Assembly: GCA_026874595.1 (NCBI GenBank)
Contig: CM049310.1
Span: forward strand, 19,260,058-19,324,057
Reading direction: 5' to 3'
Source: Sipunculus nudus
Lineage: Eukaryota > Annelida > Sipuncula > Golfingiida > Sipunculidae
DNA length: 64,000 nt
A program made the position numbers and the translations under genes. Position 1 is the stretch's first letter, and each line of letters begins with the position of its first letter. Positions 36,831 through 50,215 of the stretch are shown in pieces. The notes below the pieces were generated by a model that saw nothing but the letters and a program-made list of their open reading frames with translations, did not search any database and was not told the DNA's origin.

Positions 36831-37983
36831 ACAAGAGGACAGATACCATTATGGATGACTCTGACATTGAAAATGAAGATCCAATTGATTATCATTGACC
36901 CTGAAAAAAGTTAACTACAAGCAAGGTAAAAAATAAACAATTCTTAGGCCGATATAGTAAAACAAACATGTTTTAGTTCAATCTAAATCTGTATCACACA
37001 GAATATGATGTGACCATGATAGAGATGTTTGAGGATGAATTAATTGCACTTGGAATGTGTAGTTATTTGCTGGCTTCACCCAGACAAGGTTATACACTGG
37101 TTATATAGTTTTTAAGCACATGCATTTAAAATATAATTTTTAGAGTTCTTTGAAGTCATTGAAAGTATCATTATATAAGTGATAATTTTGTGTCCATAAT
37201 TGATATTAACATATCTACCAATATTTAGCTGATGAAATCATTCTAATAGAGAGCCTTGGTATTTATTGCTTATATATTTCAATGGAATTAAAAACAAGCA
37301 AATAAAGGTGTGTTGAAGGTATGACATATGATAGTGCAACCTGTCTGTTTATGTATGGCTGTAGCATAAGAAGGAAGAAAATAACTTCTTTTGCCTGGTA
37401 TGATAAAAAAATAAACAGATTAAAGTTATATAATCAGGAGCTATATTATGCCTACTCTTTCACACTTTAAATGGAAGTTTCCCAGCACAACCATCCCAGC
37501 GCACAGTCTCAATACCTAGCATATGGCTTTTTTACACATTGGTATGGATGTGCATGTTTGTAAACACGGTCAATGTGTGTCTGTTTACCATAACAAGGCA
37601 GCGTGACTAAAGGTCCAATTGTGGGCCAAAACATGCTGTGATTCAGCCAGCTGGAACGTGTACTACATTTTTTGGGCCAAGTTAGCCAGGGGATCTCCTG
37701 ATTGACATGTGTTGTGGCTCCAGTGATGCTGCACATGGGACCATGTACTGTGTTCATACTGACAGTCCACAGTTTTTAACAAACGTTTAAAGGAGTAAGC
37801 CAACTGTTTTAAAACAATATTTTGGCAAGTACCATTTTATTTCAAAGAAAAGATGCTATTTTTCATTTAAATTCAACATGCTTCAAACATGATTGGGCCC
37901 CTTTTAAATCTCAATGATAATTTCAGTAACTTCTTGATGCTTAATCACACATATTTTGCCTTATATCAGGTACAGTAATATTA

Positions 37984-38005
37984 ATATATATATATATATA
38001 TATAC

Positions 38006-38038
<33 letters not shown>
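37984..38038. repeat. (TA)n microsatellite
   Basis: About 55 bp of TA dinucleotides with one interrupting CG. Confidence 0.95.
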
Positions 38039-38042
<4 letters not shown>

Positions 38043-41000
38043 AATTTGTGTGTGCTTATATCATGCCTAGTCCCACTGTAAATTCACTTGCTTATGCAGA
38101 TAGTTTAGCAGCAGCTAGTTCTCCCTGTGGCCATGTTGTACAAGAATGCATCTATATGAATTGGAAATCCCACAAGACTTTGTAAATAACAACCTATTCT
38201 TCTTTATTTCCCCTACTTACACGTTTTGTACTTTTGCTTTTAAAAAGGAAGGAAAATATAATAATGAATGGAATAAGAAACGTCAAAATCTTTTTTATTT
38301 TGAAACCATACCTACGTCCTTAGTAATAGTTTGTTGTACATTCATGTGGTAAAATGTACTGAGCCATATAGCTATCATGAGGAAAAAACCTTAAGTCTGC
38401 AGAAATGCCAGTATAAAGCTATATATTGACTAAATTAAAGAAAGTAAAATAAACCCACCATAACAACACATCCCTTAATGACCATCCTGAACTGGGAATT
38501 TGGTGGATTTTCATTTTTTGAAAATTACAAACACTGGTGGTGTGAAGATGGTTGCCTCACTGATGATGAGAGTTACCCCGGAAACAGGAATTTCTGGCGG
38601 GGATCCATCATTGCTTGAGTTTACCTGATTGAGTTACCTCACTACACTTTGTGCAAGCACCTCTATTTATTGTCAATCTCTTCCATTATCTTTCAGGGCA
38701 GTGGCAGCATCCTACAGGGATCAGTTTTTGCCAGGTGATTATCCGTTTCTTTCATCAGTCTCTCTACTTGCACAAACAACGCTATTTTTGTGATGTTACG
38801 GGTGAAATCCTGTTAGCTTGCTTTTGGTTCCAATCCTGAGCCCATCATCAAATTTTATCTAGTCATGGCACTCAGCCATGCGAACAATTTTCCAGCAGCA
38901 CCAAGGCCTCTCAAACAAAAACGGGGAAAGGTAGCTGCCACACTGGACGATCCAATATTTTGATTAAGAAATAAGAAATGTGCAAAAATTCTCATTTGTC
39001 AGACATGGATAGGACAAGGAAAGTGAAATCTAATTTGGTTACTACTAGATGACTGTGCTAGCTTTCTTAAGCACTCCAGTATTCCATTACCACTGTAGTT
39101 AGGGGTCATCGGGTTCGATGTTTCGTAATCCAATTTAGCCTGGGTTGGCTTGTGGGGACAATAAGCTTGTCCTAGGCTGAGCAATTGCAGACACTTAATA
39201 TAGACAATTTTTTCATGGCAAGCTTGCTGCCATTAATAAAAATTAATAAATGCATTCACTGGTTAGTGTTACACTCACTGATTTTATAAAATTATTTTTA
39301 ATGGAACAACCATATGATCTCTAGCTATGAAATTTTATTATACTTATAAAATATGGAACTAACTTTTAAACAAACTAAAGGAAAAGAACTCTCATTAAGT
39401 AACTTAATTTACTGAAAATATAACAAATTATGAAAAACAAAAATATGACAGTTCAATCACATGATGTGTCTATGTTACATAACCAGCAGTGACATGTCAG
39501 GAAACTGCCGTTATAACAAATGTACATCAGTAAAAAAGGAAGTGTAATTAACTTATCTCTGCATATAACTGATAATGTATTTTAAATAATAGATAAGCTT
39601 CTGCAAATATTAAAATTTAGGTACCATCAACAGCAATAATTATTCAATATAAAAAAGGGTGAGAAAATAAGGTAAAAGATAATCTTAATGCAATTATTGA
39701 AGCCTTGTGAACTTAATTGTTATACAGAAAAGAAACATTTTCAAAATTTTATTCCTTCATGAATATATAGTCCATGATGTAAGAAATAAAGAACATTTTG
39801 CTCTGGTTGTGTTTCATGGTACTTTCATTAAATTTAGATCATTTTTATAATGCATAACAACCACTTAATGGCCAAAAAGTATGATATATAAATGTATATA
39901 CAATGGCTGTGAGGAATGTTTTGATACCACAGGCCACTTGTGTCTTTCATCATTGATAAGAATAACCATAGAGACTCACAGCCCACCCACAAGGGTATGG
40001 CAGACCTCACTAGGTGGTCCTGTTAAATTTAACACATTATGCTATGTAGGTCCAGTTCTTCAAAGGTGCCTTACAACAAATTTTTCAAGTGCAAGATATC
40101 ATTCATAAATCATGTATCAATGGAGGATACTAGTAAGTACTAAAAAACACTTCAAGTAACTAGAATGATACTACGTAGAGTGCGTTCCTCTGCCAGAACA
40201 AAACAATTCTACTGAATCATACCAAAATTGAATGAGATCTTCTGTGGCTAATGTCCTTATCCTGTATTTAAGAAAAAGAAAAATAATGATCTGAGGTACA
40301 GATCTGGTATGTCCGTTCCCCCTCCTGTTGTGGAAGTGGTCCTTTATGAGGTGTGTAAATGCTGCAAGTTTATGTGACTGTACCTCAAATACATTTAAGC
40401 CTGATTGCCTCTGTGACCTTGAAAAAGGAATCAAGGTTATCCATATTCAAACTTGACCTAGATCTTCATGAGTTTTTTCAATTCTGTAAGTTTGCTGACT
40501 GTGCCTCAATTTTTTCAAGTTATTATGTTTACATCATTTTAGCATGATTGGGACAGCAGTGGACAATAACCAATTGTTCAAACTGGCTTTACAATGAATA
40601 ACTGCCACTAGAAGATGGCATAACTGCATGCTTATTAGCTATGAATATGCAAATAAGTAAGATTTTCATTTACTGATATGGCTTACTTTGAGCCAGTATG
40701 CCAGTTATATGGAAAACTCCACTACGATGACTATGAATGCATTCTAATTCAATGATATCACCCTACACAGCCGGCTTTATTGATATCAGATTTCAAGCAA
40801 GGCATTCAAACAGAAAAAAAAATATATTTGAACATCAAAAGGAAAGTGAAAATCCAATCTCTGTGGTCACTGCTGTCATTTCTCCCTCCCCCCTTCCCCT
40901 CTTTCATGACCTGTCAGTTACATAACCCGTGGAAACATATTTGTAAGAGGTGAGAAATTCAATACCAGTATGCAGAATTAAAACACAAACTCTTTTTTTG

Positions 41001-41239
41001 CACAAGGAGTATGTCGTTCAGGATGTAAAAAGGCTTATTTTCAATTTTCAGGTTAATTTCATTTTTCAATTTTGGGGTACTGGGCATACAAATCTGACAA
41101 CTAATGAAAGATTTGATCACATCTCCATGATAAAAGTCATGATAAATAAAAAATTAAAGTGTAAATATTGTAATATGCAAGAACCATGAACCGTACCAGA
41201 ATTATAATAATTATAATCCCTTAGATCACCTGTAGTTAC
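38039..41239. other. Unique AT-rich DNA
   Basis: No supported gene. A short region at 40370-40480 has words like CTCTGTGACCTTGAAAAAGG that recall the core of the element at 55.1 kb; it may be a single old copy. Confidence 0.45.
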
Positions 41240-41297
41240 CTTAATCGTTTTAAATTTTGCATAACCATTTCTTTTTTTTTTTAAATGACATGATCCA
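41240..41297 (-). CDS. Weak candidate 58-nt exon, minus strand
   Basis: A strong acceptor (CTGTCCATTTTCTTTTTCAG) and a fair donor (ATTAAG|GTAACT) bound the segment. One frame alone is open: after one base it reads GSCHLKKKRNGYAKFKTIK and ends on a codon boundary. It includes a run of eleven A, which is unusual for coding DNA and makes frame slippage or chance openness a concern. Its entry phase fits the only open frame of the candidate at 43.3 kb, the next one upstream. No family recognised. Confidence 0.2.
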
Positions 41298-42129
41298 CTG
41301 AAAAAGAAAATGGACAGGTGCATGAAATTTCACAACAACCACCATTTTAAATATATTATATTATGTTATATTATATTCAAGGCCATACTATTTAAAAGTA
41401 GGGAATAAACATGTACACAGGCTCCTGTGTGAAGAAAGGTACAAGTCAACCTGTGATGCATTCAATGGCAGAAGTTAGAAAAGGCTGAAACATTGTGGAA
41501 AAAATGTGCCATGCAAAAACATATCTTCACAATCATGTGGGTGTGGTGCATGGTGTTAAACTGAAATCCTTTCTTTGTTTACGTAAAATCTTACAGCAGA
41601 TTATTCTGTTCTACGGATATTTTGAAATCGTCAGTAATTCTGAAGTATCATATCAAGCTGTTCTATTCATGTGTAACATACACTTGAACCCTTGTAACCT
41701 GTGTATGTTATAGCACAAGTGAACTGACCACATCATTCAATACCACAATCCTCTAACATCCCATAATAGTCCTTTTCAGGTGTTGGCTGGTTATGTCTGT
41801 ATTACATGTAGATGCAGTAAGATTAGCCATGGGACCAATCAATGAGTCAGGCATGTTCTACCATCATGTAATTATATAGTTACCCAATACATATTCACAC
41901 ATCCACACTTATGTAAGATATATCGAATAAGGATGTGGGTTTTTTGTTTGCACAAAACAAATAGAGACCAGCCTTCATGAGCAGCCATGTTTTATCAAAA
42001 TCAAATAAATTAGCTTGGTGCAGTATTTTGAGATGATAAAACTGCAAGCAAAGTGCAATCTATTTTTACATGATTACATGCTGATATAATGGTAAATCTT
42101 TATGAACCAGTACATATGGGCTAACACAA

Positions 42130-42985
42130 AAATCAACCACCACTGTTGAGCACTGTTGGACTTGCCCAAAAATGAAACATCTGAGCACTGTTGGACTAGC
42201 ATCAAAATGAACCTACTGAGCTATGCTGGACAAGTAAGAAAATGAAACAGCTGAGCACTGCTGGACTGGCACCAAAATGAAACAGCCAAGCACTGTTGGA
42301 CTGACACCAAAAGGTAACTGCTGAGCACTGCTAGACTGGAACAAAGTGAAACATATGAGCTCTACTAGACTGGCACCAAAATGATACAGCTGAGCACTGT
42401 TGGTCTAGCACCAAAGTGAACCTCCTGGGCTATGTTGGACAAGCAAGAAAATGAAATAGCTGAGCACTGCGGGACTGGCATGAAAATGAAATAGCTGAGC
42501 ACTGCGGGACTGGCATGAAAATGAAATAGCTGAGCACTGCGGGACTGGCATGAAAATGAAATAGCTGAGCACTGCGGGACTGGCATGAAAATGAAATAGC
42601 TGAGCACTGCGGGACTGGCATGAAAATGAAATAGCTGAGCACTGCGGGACTGGCATGAAAATGAAATAGCTGAGCACTGCGGGACTGGCATGAAAATGAA
42701 ATAGCTGAGCACTGTGGGACTGGCATGAAAATGAAATAGCTGAGCACTGCAGGAGTGGCATGAAAATGAAATAGCTGAGCACTGTGGGACTGGCATGAAA
42801 ATGAAATAGCTGAGCACTGTGGGACTGGCATGAAAATGAAATAGCTGAGCACTGCTGGACTGCAGGCACCAAAATGAAACAGCTTAATGATGTTTGACTG
42901 GCACAGTAATTAAATACTCAAGCACAGGTGGGCTCTCACTGAAATGAAAAAGTTGAACACTGGTTTACTGGCACAGAAATAAAAC
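42130..42985. repeat. 35-bp minisatellite
   Basis: GAGCACTG recurs exactly every 35 bp from 42462 to 42847 (12 starts). The unit continues GGACTGGCATGAAAATGAAATAGCT, and most of these copies are nearly identical. Divergent units extend to about 42130 on the left and 42985 on the right. The unit has no stops on the minus strand and its length is not a multiple of three, so three overlapping minus-strand frames of 140-155 codons stay open; these are artefacts. Confidence 0.95.
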
Positions 42986-44879
42986 AGCAGTCTTAAAAAA
43001 TGTCTAAAGTATTTAGTAACTGTTTTCACATGAACTTCACATGAGAAGCCATGATAGTAAAGAGGAATGTACTAAGTAACCAAGAAAAAAAACATGAAAA
43101 ATTAATTAAAATTTAAAATAAACCAACTTAACCCCATGAATGTCTACGGTGAAAAGCAAATAGGATCTGGTTTAACTGCATTTTGATTTAAGTTTAACCT
43201 CTCTGCATATCTTTTCATACACTTCAATATACCATGAACAGGTACAGGTCACTCTGATAAGTCATGCTCCTCATTACACAGGGTACATATTTAGACTTAC
43301 CTTCCTACCTTTGCTACAGTCACTGCTTTATCAATATTACTGATCCTAAACACAAACCAGCCAGGCCATAGGCAAGTATTTCAACAATAAAGGGACAATG
43401 TCCAGGAACACAAGACATTGTAAACACAATATGACCTTCACACAGGCGTGATATGTTGGAAAAGCTTTAAGGTGTGACTGCCCCCAGCATGCCACTTGTA
43501 TAACACTCTTAAACAAAACCTCTGTTATTGCTCAGACTGTAGACAAATCAGATCCCTGTCAAGACGGCAACATCACATAGATATATTTTAACTGTATAAG
43601 CTTTTCACTGAACATAATTACTGAACAAAAGAAAATACAAGAAAATACAAATACTGGAAGAAATTAATAAAATTAAATACATTTATTACAAAATCTGATC
43701 CTGTTTGTCAAGGTAACTAAGGCCAAGGTAAAAAAATAGGATTTTAAGTAGAAATGTTTACAACTGCAATGGTTGTAAAATATACATTCTGACCAAATAT
43801 GGATAGAATATATAAATGTCAAGTTAACTTCAATGGATTAAATGGAAACTGAAAATAAATAATTTGAAGTGACTAATGGAACAATACAATTTAATTACAA
43901 CTTCATGTAAATGCTAATATTAAAAATGAAGACATATGATAATGGAAAATCTGACCCCTTAAATACTGAAAGTTTACAGTTATTGCATTAGCTGGAACAG
44001 TGGATATACTGAAGCATATATTAAATTTCTAGAACTTGACTTTAAATTCAGCATCAACATGGCACTGATATATCACATCTCAGATTAAAGGTTACTTCTT
44101 TCTGGAGGTACTGCATGATTTACTGATGAGTGGCAGTGCTACTTCAAAACTGTAAACTTGTAAGTATCCTACAAACTTACTGTGGCATATGTTGATACAA
44201 GTATAAAACATCTGACTAATTTAAGAAAAAGCACAGAGAACAAACATAATCAAAACTTAGAGGTTGTTTTACAGTCTTACATAAAATAACATAAGATAAC
44301 ACTGATCCAAATGTAACCCAGAAATGCTTTGTCAGAGTGTGTGCATAGGCCCTTAACTTGGGTTGTGTTGAAAGATGTCCACTTAACATCCTGTCTATTA
44401 TCTGACTTTATCAGGTACAAGTGCCTTCCTTTAGTGTTTATCCTCCGCAATCTATCCATCACTCAACAAACATCACAGTGGCTTACCAGGAGCTTGAAAC
44501 AGGTAGTGACATACATGATCTCTGACAGAGAAAAACTCAGTGAAAACTACCTAGGAACGTGAGGTGAAAAGTGTTTAATCTCCCACTATAAACCCTGAGA
44601 TAACACCGGTGGTTGGAAGCAAAAATGTACACAGAGATTTCTTCATCTTTTAACAGCTCTTTTTTATCTGAATCTCAGTATGGAGGACATGTTCATACAC
44701 AATTTTTTTAGTTTTCTTTTATAAAATTCTTAATTTTCAGCTTCACTTTTGCACAAACAACAAAGTGTATTACAATGACATACAGAATAACTCATATTTG
44801 ATGGAGTGAGTATACTTAGACCTTGTATAACTTGTACAAAGTAAGCTCCTTATAATATCAACAGATGTTAATTTGAATC
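42986..44879. other. AT-rich DNA with possible small exons
   Basis: Besides the candidate at 43301-43345 there are two 35-nt minus-strand segments with good splice sites, 44181-44215 (CTTTTTCTTAAATTAG acceptor, CCACA|GTAAGTTT donor) and 44487-44521 (TTTTTCTCTGTCAG acceptor, CTCCTG|GTAAGCC donor). They are open in all frames and too short to call. Confidence 0.35.
43301..43345 (-). CDS. Candidate 45-nt exon, minus strand
   Basis: Acceptor GCTGGTTTGTGTTTAG and donor AGGAAG|GTAAGTCT are both close to consensus. A single frame is open: after one base it reads ISNIDKAVTVAKVG and ends with AG, two bases of a split codon. The composition looks protein-like, but I cannot name a family. The frame is compatible with the weak candidates on both sides (44.18 kb upstream, 41.24 kb downstream). 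The shortness keeps confidence low. Confidence 0.25.
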
Positions 44880-45330
44880 AATACTTCATATGTGGTTTTT
44901 CTAGTTGCAGTGACCTAGGGTTCTTTCATTCATCTTGTGTGTCAAATTTCATGGAAAAATATGCAGTCCTTCAGATGATGGCACTGAAAACAATGTCTCC
45001 CGGGGGTAATTCTAAAGTGATAGGGTTCACAAAAGTCCTAGATTTCTGGAGATTTGACTTAGAAGATAAAGGTCATGGTCAGCAGTTTCCAAATTTTCTG
45101 AGATCTTGGTTTGAAACAATTGTTGCACCAAATTTGAGGAAAAACATGTGCAGTGCTTCAGAAGTTATGGGTTAAAAAAAAGCATAGATTTTCACAGATA
45201 TGACCTTGAAGACCAATGTGAAGGTAACCATGCAGTTTTCAAGTTCATCTGAGATCTTGACTGAAAAAAAAATGCTAAAAAATTTCACTGCTTAAAAAGT
45301 TATCACGTCCACAAGAAATCCTTGAGACGA
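44880..45330. repeat. Degenerate dispersed repeat fragment
   Basis: Two diverged units contain GTGACCTAGG / ATGACCTTGAAG, GAGATCTTG..TGAAA, AAATTTGAGGAAAAA and CAGTGCTTCAGAAGTTAT. The style is that of the GACCTTG-bearing repeats elsewhere in the window. Open frames inside it are incidental. Confidence 0.45.
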
Positions 45331-45474
45331 GGAAGTAGAGCTTGGGAGAAACTATTCACATATCAAAATTTATGATAAAAAATTGGTTCAAAAGTCATTC
45401 TAAGTTGACATAAAATGACACATGCTGGCAACAAAGGCAGGCCAAACACTATACATGTCTTGCAAGGAGACATA

Positions 45475-46942
45475 ATTAGCTAAGCTGACTTTAAGTCAAC
45501 TGAGGTATAGGAATGGCGCTTTGTCTGTCGTCCGTCCGGGCGTCCGACCATCCGTTAGCAGGGCACAAATCATAACTGCTGGTCCTAGAAACTTCTTAGT
45601 GAAAATTCTTAGAGGTCAATATAAAGTCTCCTTCGAAACCTGAAATTAGGTCACTGTGACCTATATCCTCCGAGCTATGGGGCTTGAGAGTACCTCCAGA
45701 ATAATAAAAATTTGAACGAAACCTTCAATATCTTGATAATTAATGCATGGGTTGTCATGAATCTTGCCTTGAATATTGACCATGATTAGTTTTGTCAGTT
45801 CCCGAAAAGTGGTGGCCCCACCTGTATTTTTGTTGTTTAACGAATATTTTTCTATTTTTTTACTATTAAATCGCAACAATCATGTCAGTTTCTCAGCTGT
45901 GTTTGCAATTAGCATCCCAAAACCTGGTGTGTTTATTGATCACAAGTGGATGCCCTATAGTAATCACTCTGTCTGTCCGTCTGTTTGTCCGTCTGTTTGT
46001 CTGTCTATCTGTCCATCCACACAAATTGTTTCCAGATGATAACTCCAGGTTGGATTGACACATGGATTTCAAACTTTAATATGGCCCACCACTAAAGCAA
46101 GAACCTATATGATTTTTGGGTCATGAGGTCAAAGGTCAAGGTCACAGGACTCACTTATTTAAAAAGATTATGGCTGCATTTTAAGCCAAGCTTTTCATCC
46201 CTAACTTTCCATTTTGCACATTCATCTGACTTGCCAGTTTTGGGAGAGCATACATTAATTTAGGGTCACAAGGTCAAAGGTCAAGGTCACAGGGGCCATC
46301 TGTTCACAAATTAGTTACCAGATGATAACTCCAGTTTATTTTTACAAATTGGTTTCAAACTTAACTTATATATGGTTCACCAGTAAAGTAGGAACCATGT
46401 CAATTTTGGGGTCCAACGGTCAAAGGTCAAGGTCACAGGGCCCATTTCTTTAAAAAGAATGTGTATGCATTTCAAGCCAAACTTTTCATCACAAAGCTTG
46501 AAAAGTTTGGATCACAAACCTTGGATGATAATTCTGCTTTGGATAGACAGATCGGCTTCAAACTTGATTTATTAATGACCCACCACTTAAGTTGATTCAT
46601 TTTGATTATCAGGGTCCAGAGATTAAAGTTGAAGGTCACAGGAGCCACATCTTTAAGAAGATTGTGGATGCACTGTAAATAAAACTTTTCATCCCAAACT
46701 TTCCATCTTGGCTTACTTGCCCAAAGTGAGGAAATTGTAGATTTTGAGGTTACCTGGTCAGAAGTCAAGGTCACTTTTTAGAAGATTGTTACAATAATCT
46801 ACATGCTGCAAGTTCAAGGATAATAAGTTCAAAGATTTTTTGGTCACAAGGTTATTGGTGAAGAATCATTCTGAAAAATCTCTTTAAAAAAATATCCTTA
46901 TGGACAAATTCAGCTGAGCGTCAAGACCCATTGGTCCCTAGT
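45475..46942 (+). mobile_element. HINE/pearl-like element, TCAGCTGAGC family (copy B, most complete)
   Basis: Starts ATTAGCTAAGCTGACT with the conserved 440-bp end segment, then TGTCTGTCCGTCTGTTTGTC (from about 45970). Then follow core units with AGGTCAAAGGTCAAGGTCAC, TCAGCTGAGC (46910-46919), the hairpin GACC-catt-GGTC (46925-46936) and CTAG (46938-46941) followed by TTTTT. This is the best example here of the whole layout. It is inverted relative to copies A, C and D. No coding capacity. Confidence 0.75.
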
Positions 46943-48996
46943 TTTTACAATAAACATGTCTCTAAGATCTTGTATCAACTTACTCAATGTGCCAGATTAG
47001 CTGGAAATATGCCACGTAAGCACAGAAATATTTTGTATCTGTCCTACATAATGCATACATGCATGCATAAAGACACACAACCATATTAGCTGCAAAAATT
47101 TTCAAATATTGTCAATAAAATATCACAGTATTTGAACCACAACAAATAAAACATAATTGGAAATTGGATGTCATTCCATTCATATATAGCAGATTAATTC
47201 ATATTCTTACCAAAAGTGGACAATACACTACAGAGATGCAATTATTCCCAAGAAGTCCAAAAGGTGGCACTGCAGTTCTGATGCGTGCATATCCTCGATC
47301 CTCTTGTATTGCTCTGAGTCAGTTCGTCGTTCAGATCTCAAGCACCATAGTGACTTGCAGCAGTTCAATTAGCACCAGTTGTGTCCCTGTTCAAAGTGAG
47401 CACTCCATTGATCAACCGTAAAACTTCTCAACAGTCGGAATTAAATCAGTCTGTCAAGGCCTGATGATTTCCCAGGATGCATCATAATGGAGATGTATCA
47501 GCAGATATCCCCAGACAATACACATACGGAGGCTGCCTGTGCGTAATGTGATCAAAGAATGCAAACCATATGTAGCTGCAATGTAAACAACAAGAAAACA
47601 AAGCTGAAAGGAGGGAGGGGGTGATATATCACTGTCAACCAATACCTTCTGTGGAGGTCATTCCTCAACTTCTTTACATAATATTGAAAAAATAAAACAA
47701 ACTTCCCAGACGGCAGCAACCTGTTTAAGTAAAACACGAAAAACTGAATAAATATGAAACTCAGATATGTCCTTAATAATTTATGCTTGAATTTCTATTA
47801 GTTAATGAAACCTTATTTTTAGATGTACAACCATCCGAGCTAGAAAATTTGTGAAACTAATTTCTCTGTAAAATAACAACAGGTTTCAGGGGTGCACATT
47901 TTTAGAAGCACCCTGAGAAGGCTGAATGACATATTTACATTGCATACATGGCTCTGTTTTTCTCATTATTGTCCATTGTGCTCACTCTGTGGGTACATAT
48001 ATAGCTTTCATCATTGTTCCAGACATTCATGTGGCCCACAGCAGACTATCACTGTTTTGTTAAAAACTTAAAATGTACTAAGTATTGTATATATTTCTGA
48101 TAAAATTTCATATTATGCACTCTATGTACTGTGTCACTTCAATAACCACATGTTATGCATCACATGTATCATGTCAAACTGCTCTTGGGGGTATATCACT
48201 GCTTATAGCAAACAACTATTTATTTCAACCAGTTTATTTACAAAAGTTTCTTTTTTTATTTTTATGAAGATCATATATTCAGATTAGCACCATCATGCCA
48301 GGAACCCAGTTTGCATTTTCCTATAAGAGTAAAAAATAATTATCAACTGAGGTTAAATGTCATGGCAGGTGATTAACTGTTTAATAGTTATTAAGTTTTC
48401 TGAATTAGCACACTGGTCTCCCTTAAACCAGTGGAGCAGGTAAGGTCAAGCCATGGGCATTTGTTAGGATTTAGTTATTTGTTTGAAGTGTATCCATTGG
48501 ATCTGTGGTAAAGGTTGGCATAGTATGGGTATTTAAATGTTAAACATTTTTTATTAGAAAGAAAGTACAGTGAGTCAGGTCAACAGAGATAGTAGGTAGA
48601 CAGTGGTAGAGGGGAGGAGACAAGCAAGCATACAGCAGGAAAGAGAAACAGACTGGAGCAACACATCTTTAGGTACCACTTTCAATAAGAAACATTTTTA
48701 TTTGTAAAAAGATCATTCATTTAGCTCAGACTAGCACCAACAAGCCAGGAACTCAGTTTGCATATGTATAAAAGTAATAAATAACACTTCTTCAGTGCTC
48801 AACTACTTTTTCTACCCTACCTATAATGGTTTTGTTTCCTACAACTCACTTGTAGAATGAGTAGTTACTGTTAAGTACTGGTGGTAAAGGCAAGAACACA
48901 GGTGTTTCAATGTCTAAGCCATTTTAACTGCAGCAACTATAAAAGTGCTGGTGATGACATACAACACTGTTGACTATTTAAGGAAGGCATGCCTTA
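46943..48996. other. Unique DNA, one GC-richer stretch
   Basis: 47.21-47.42 kb is GC-richer and open in two minus frames for 30-45 codons, next to a donor (TTTTG|GTAAGAATAT at 47211). No acceptor with a proper pyrimidine tract supports an exon. The rest shows nothing. Confidence 0.4.
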
Positions 48997-49333
48997 GGCC
49001 AAAAAAAATTAAAGGTATGGTTCTCAGGCACCGCCCGCATCAATTTTAAACCCCCGCATCAAAACTTTTTATTTTGATTTTCAATAAAAACTTTCCAATT
49101 TTGAGCTGCTGCCGCTCCGACATTTCTTTCAAGAAGATAAAACCATACAATTTCCTTTGTTTTGTAGTGCTTTTACTTATTTAGCAAAATAAAACTGTTA
49201 TTTTTATGCTTTTCCCTTATCATTTGACATTTTTATCGAAACATACCAAAAAATTAAAAATAAAAAAAGCGCCCGCCCACATTGATTTCTGAAAAAAAGT
49301 GCCTGAGAACCATACCTTTTTTTTATTTTGGCC
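48997..49333. mobile_element. 337-bp MITE, PIF/Harbinger-type
   Basis: The ends are GGCCAAAA..GGTATGGTTCTCAGGCAC and its near-exact inverse, with terminal inverted repeats of about 40 bp. Both sides carry TTA (48994-48996, 49334-49336), the 3-bp target typical of PIF/Harbinger elements. The inside is AT-rich with CGCCCGC words and no ORF. Confidence 0.75.
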
Positions 49334-49639
49334 TTAGATGCTATCTTTAGTTAGGTGATGTCCATACTTTCCCTCAGTAGGTAGGATATTGTAATTCCTT
49401 GTTACCCACTTATTCACCTTACATTAATGTATGAACCACCTCTGTCTTCAGTAGCAAGCTTTAAAGCTCTTGTGCTTGCACTTGTTACCTTTAAGCTGAA
49501 TTTCACAATAAAATAATTTGACATTCTTCAGTACATCAATGCTAGGGAACACCTGTGCAAGCTATCCATGTTTCTCAAATATTATATTTCTCAAAGCAGT
49601 AAATCTTTTCCTTTGTAAGAGAACTATAGATGTGCCAAA

Positions 49640-50215
49640 CCACAGGAAGATGACTTCAATCTTTCAGAGCAGTGATTCATGATCTTTGGATGAAAACCAT
49701 GCATAAGCAATGTGACTCCATTGTACCAGAGCAGTTATTCATAACCCTTTGTATGAAACAAAATCATTTGTGATGTGACTCCATTATTTTAGAACAACCA
49801 TACATGACCATCAGACTGAAACAAAGTCAACAGTGATGTGACTCCACTGTTTCAGAGAAATAATTGTTTTAGAGCAACCATTTATGACCATCAGGCTTTA
49901 ACACTTTCATCTGCAATGTGACTCCAGTGTACCAAAGCAGCTTATCATAATATCAAGACTGAAACACATTCACTGTCAATGTGTTCCAGTGTTTCAGATC
50001 AGTTATCCTTCTTATATCCCCAATAATGTGTCAGGTAATACCACTGCTTCAGTGCATACCATGTCAGTCCTCAGCAGTAGAAATCCTTACAATATACGAG
50101 GTGACACTTCTGTTTCCAATCATGCAGTCTATAATATGAATTCCTTAGCTGAAACCCATTCATCTGTAAAGTGACACCAGCGTTTCAGCATGGCCATTCA
50201 CAACGCTTGGTCTGA
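49640..50215. repeat. Degenerate minisatellite of about 62-63 bp
   Basis: TGTGACTCCA or a variant recurs at 49711, 49774, 49837, 49917, 49979 and, more diverged, near 50100 and 50170. Between these words lie GTTTCAGAGCA, CATGACCATCAGACTGAAAC and similar. The units are old and uneven. Confidence 0.6.

Noticed and set aside
42365-42872. Three overlapping minus-strand frames of 140-155 codons
   Set aside because: An exact 35-bp stop-free tandem unit produces them in all three frames; there is no single preferred frame.
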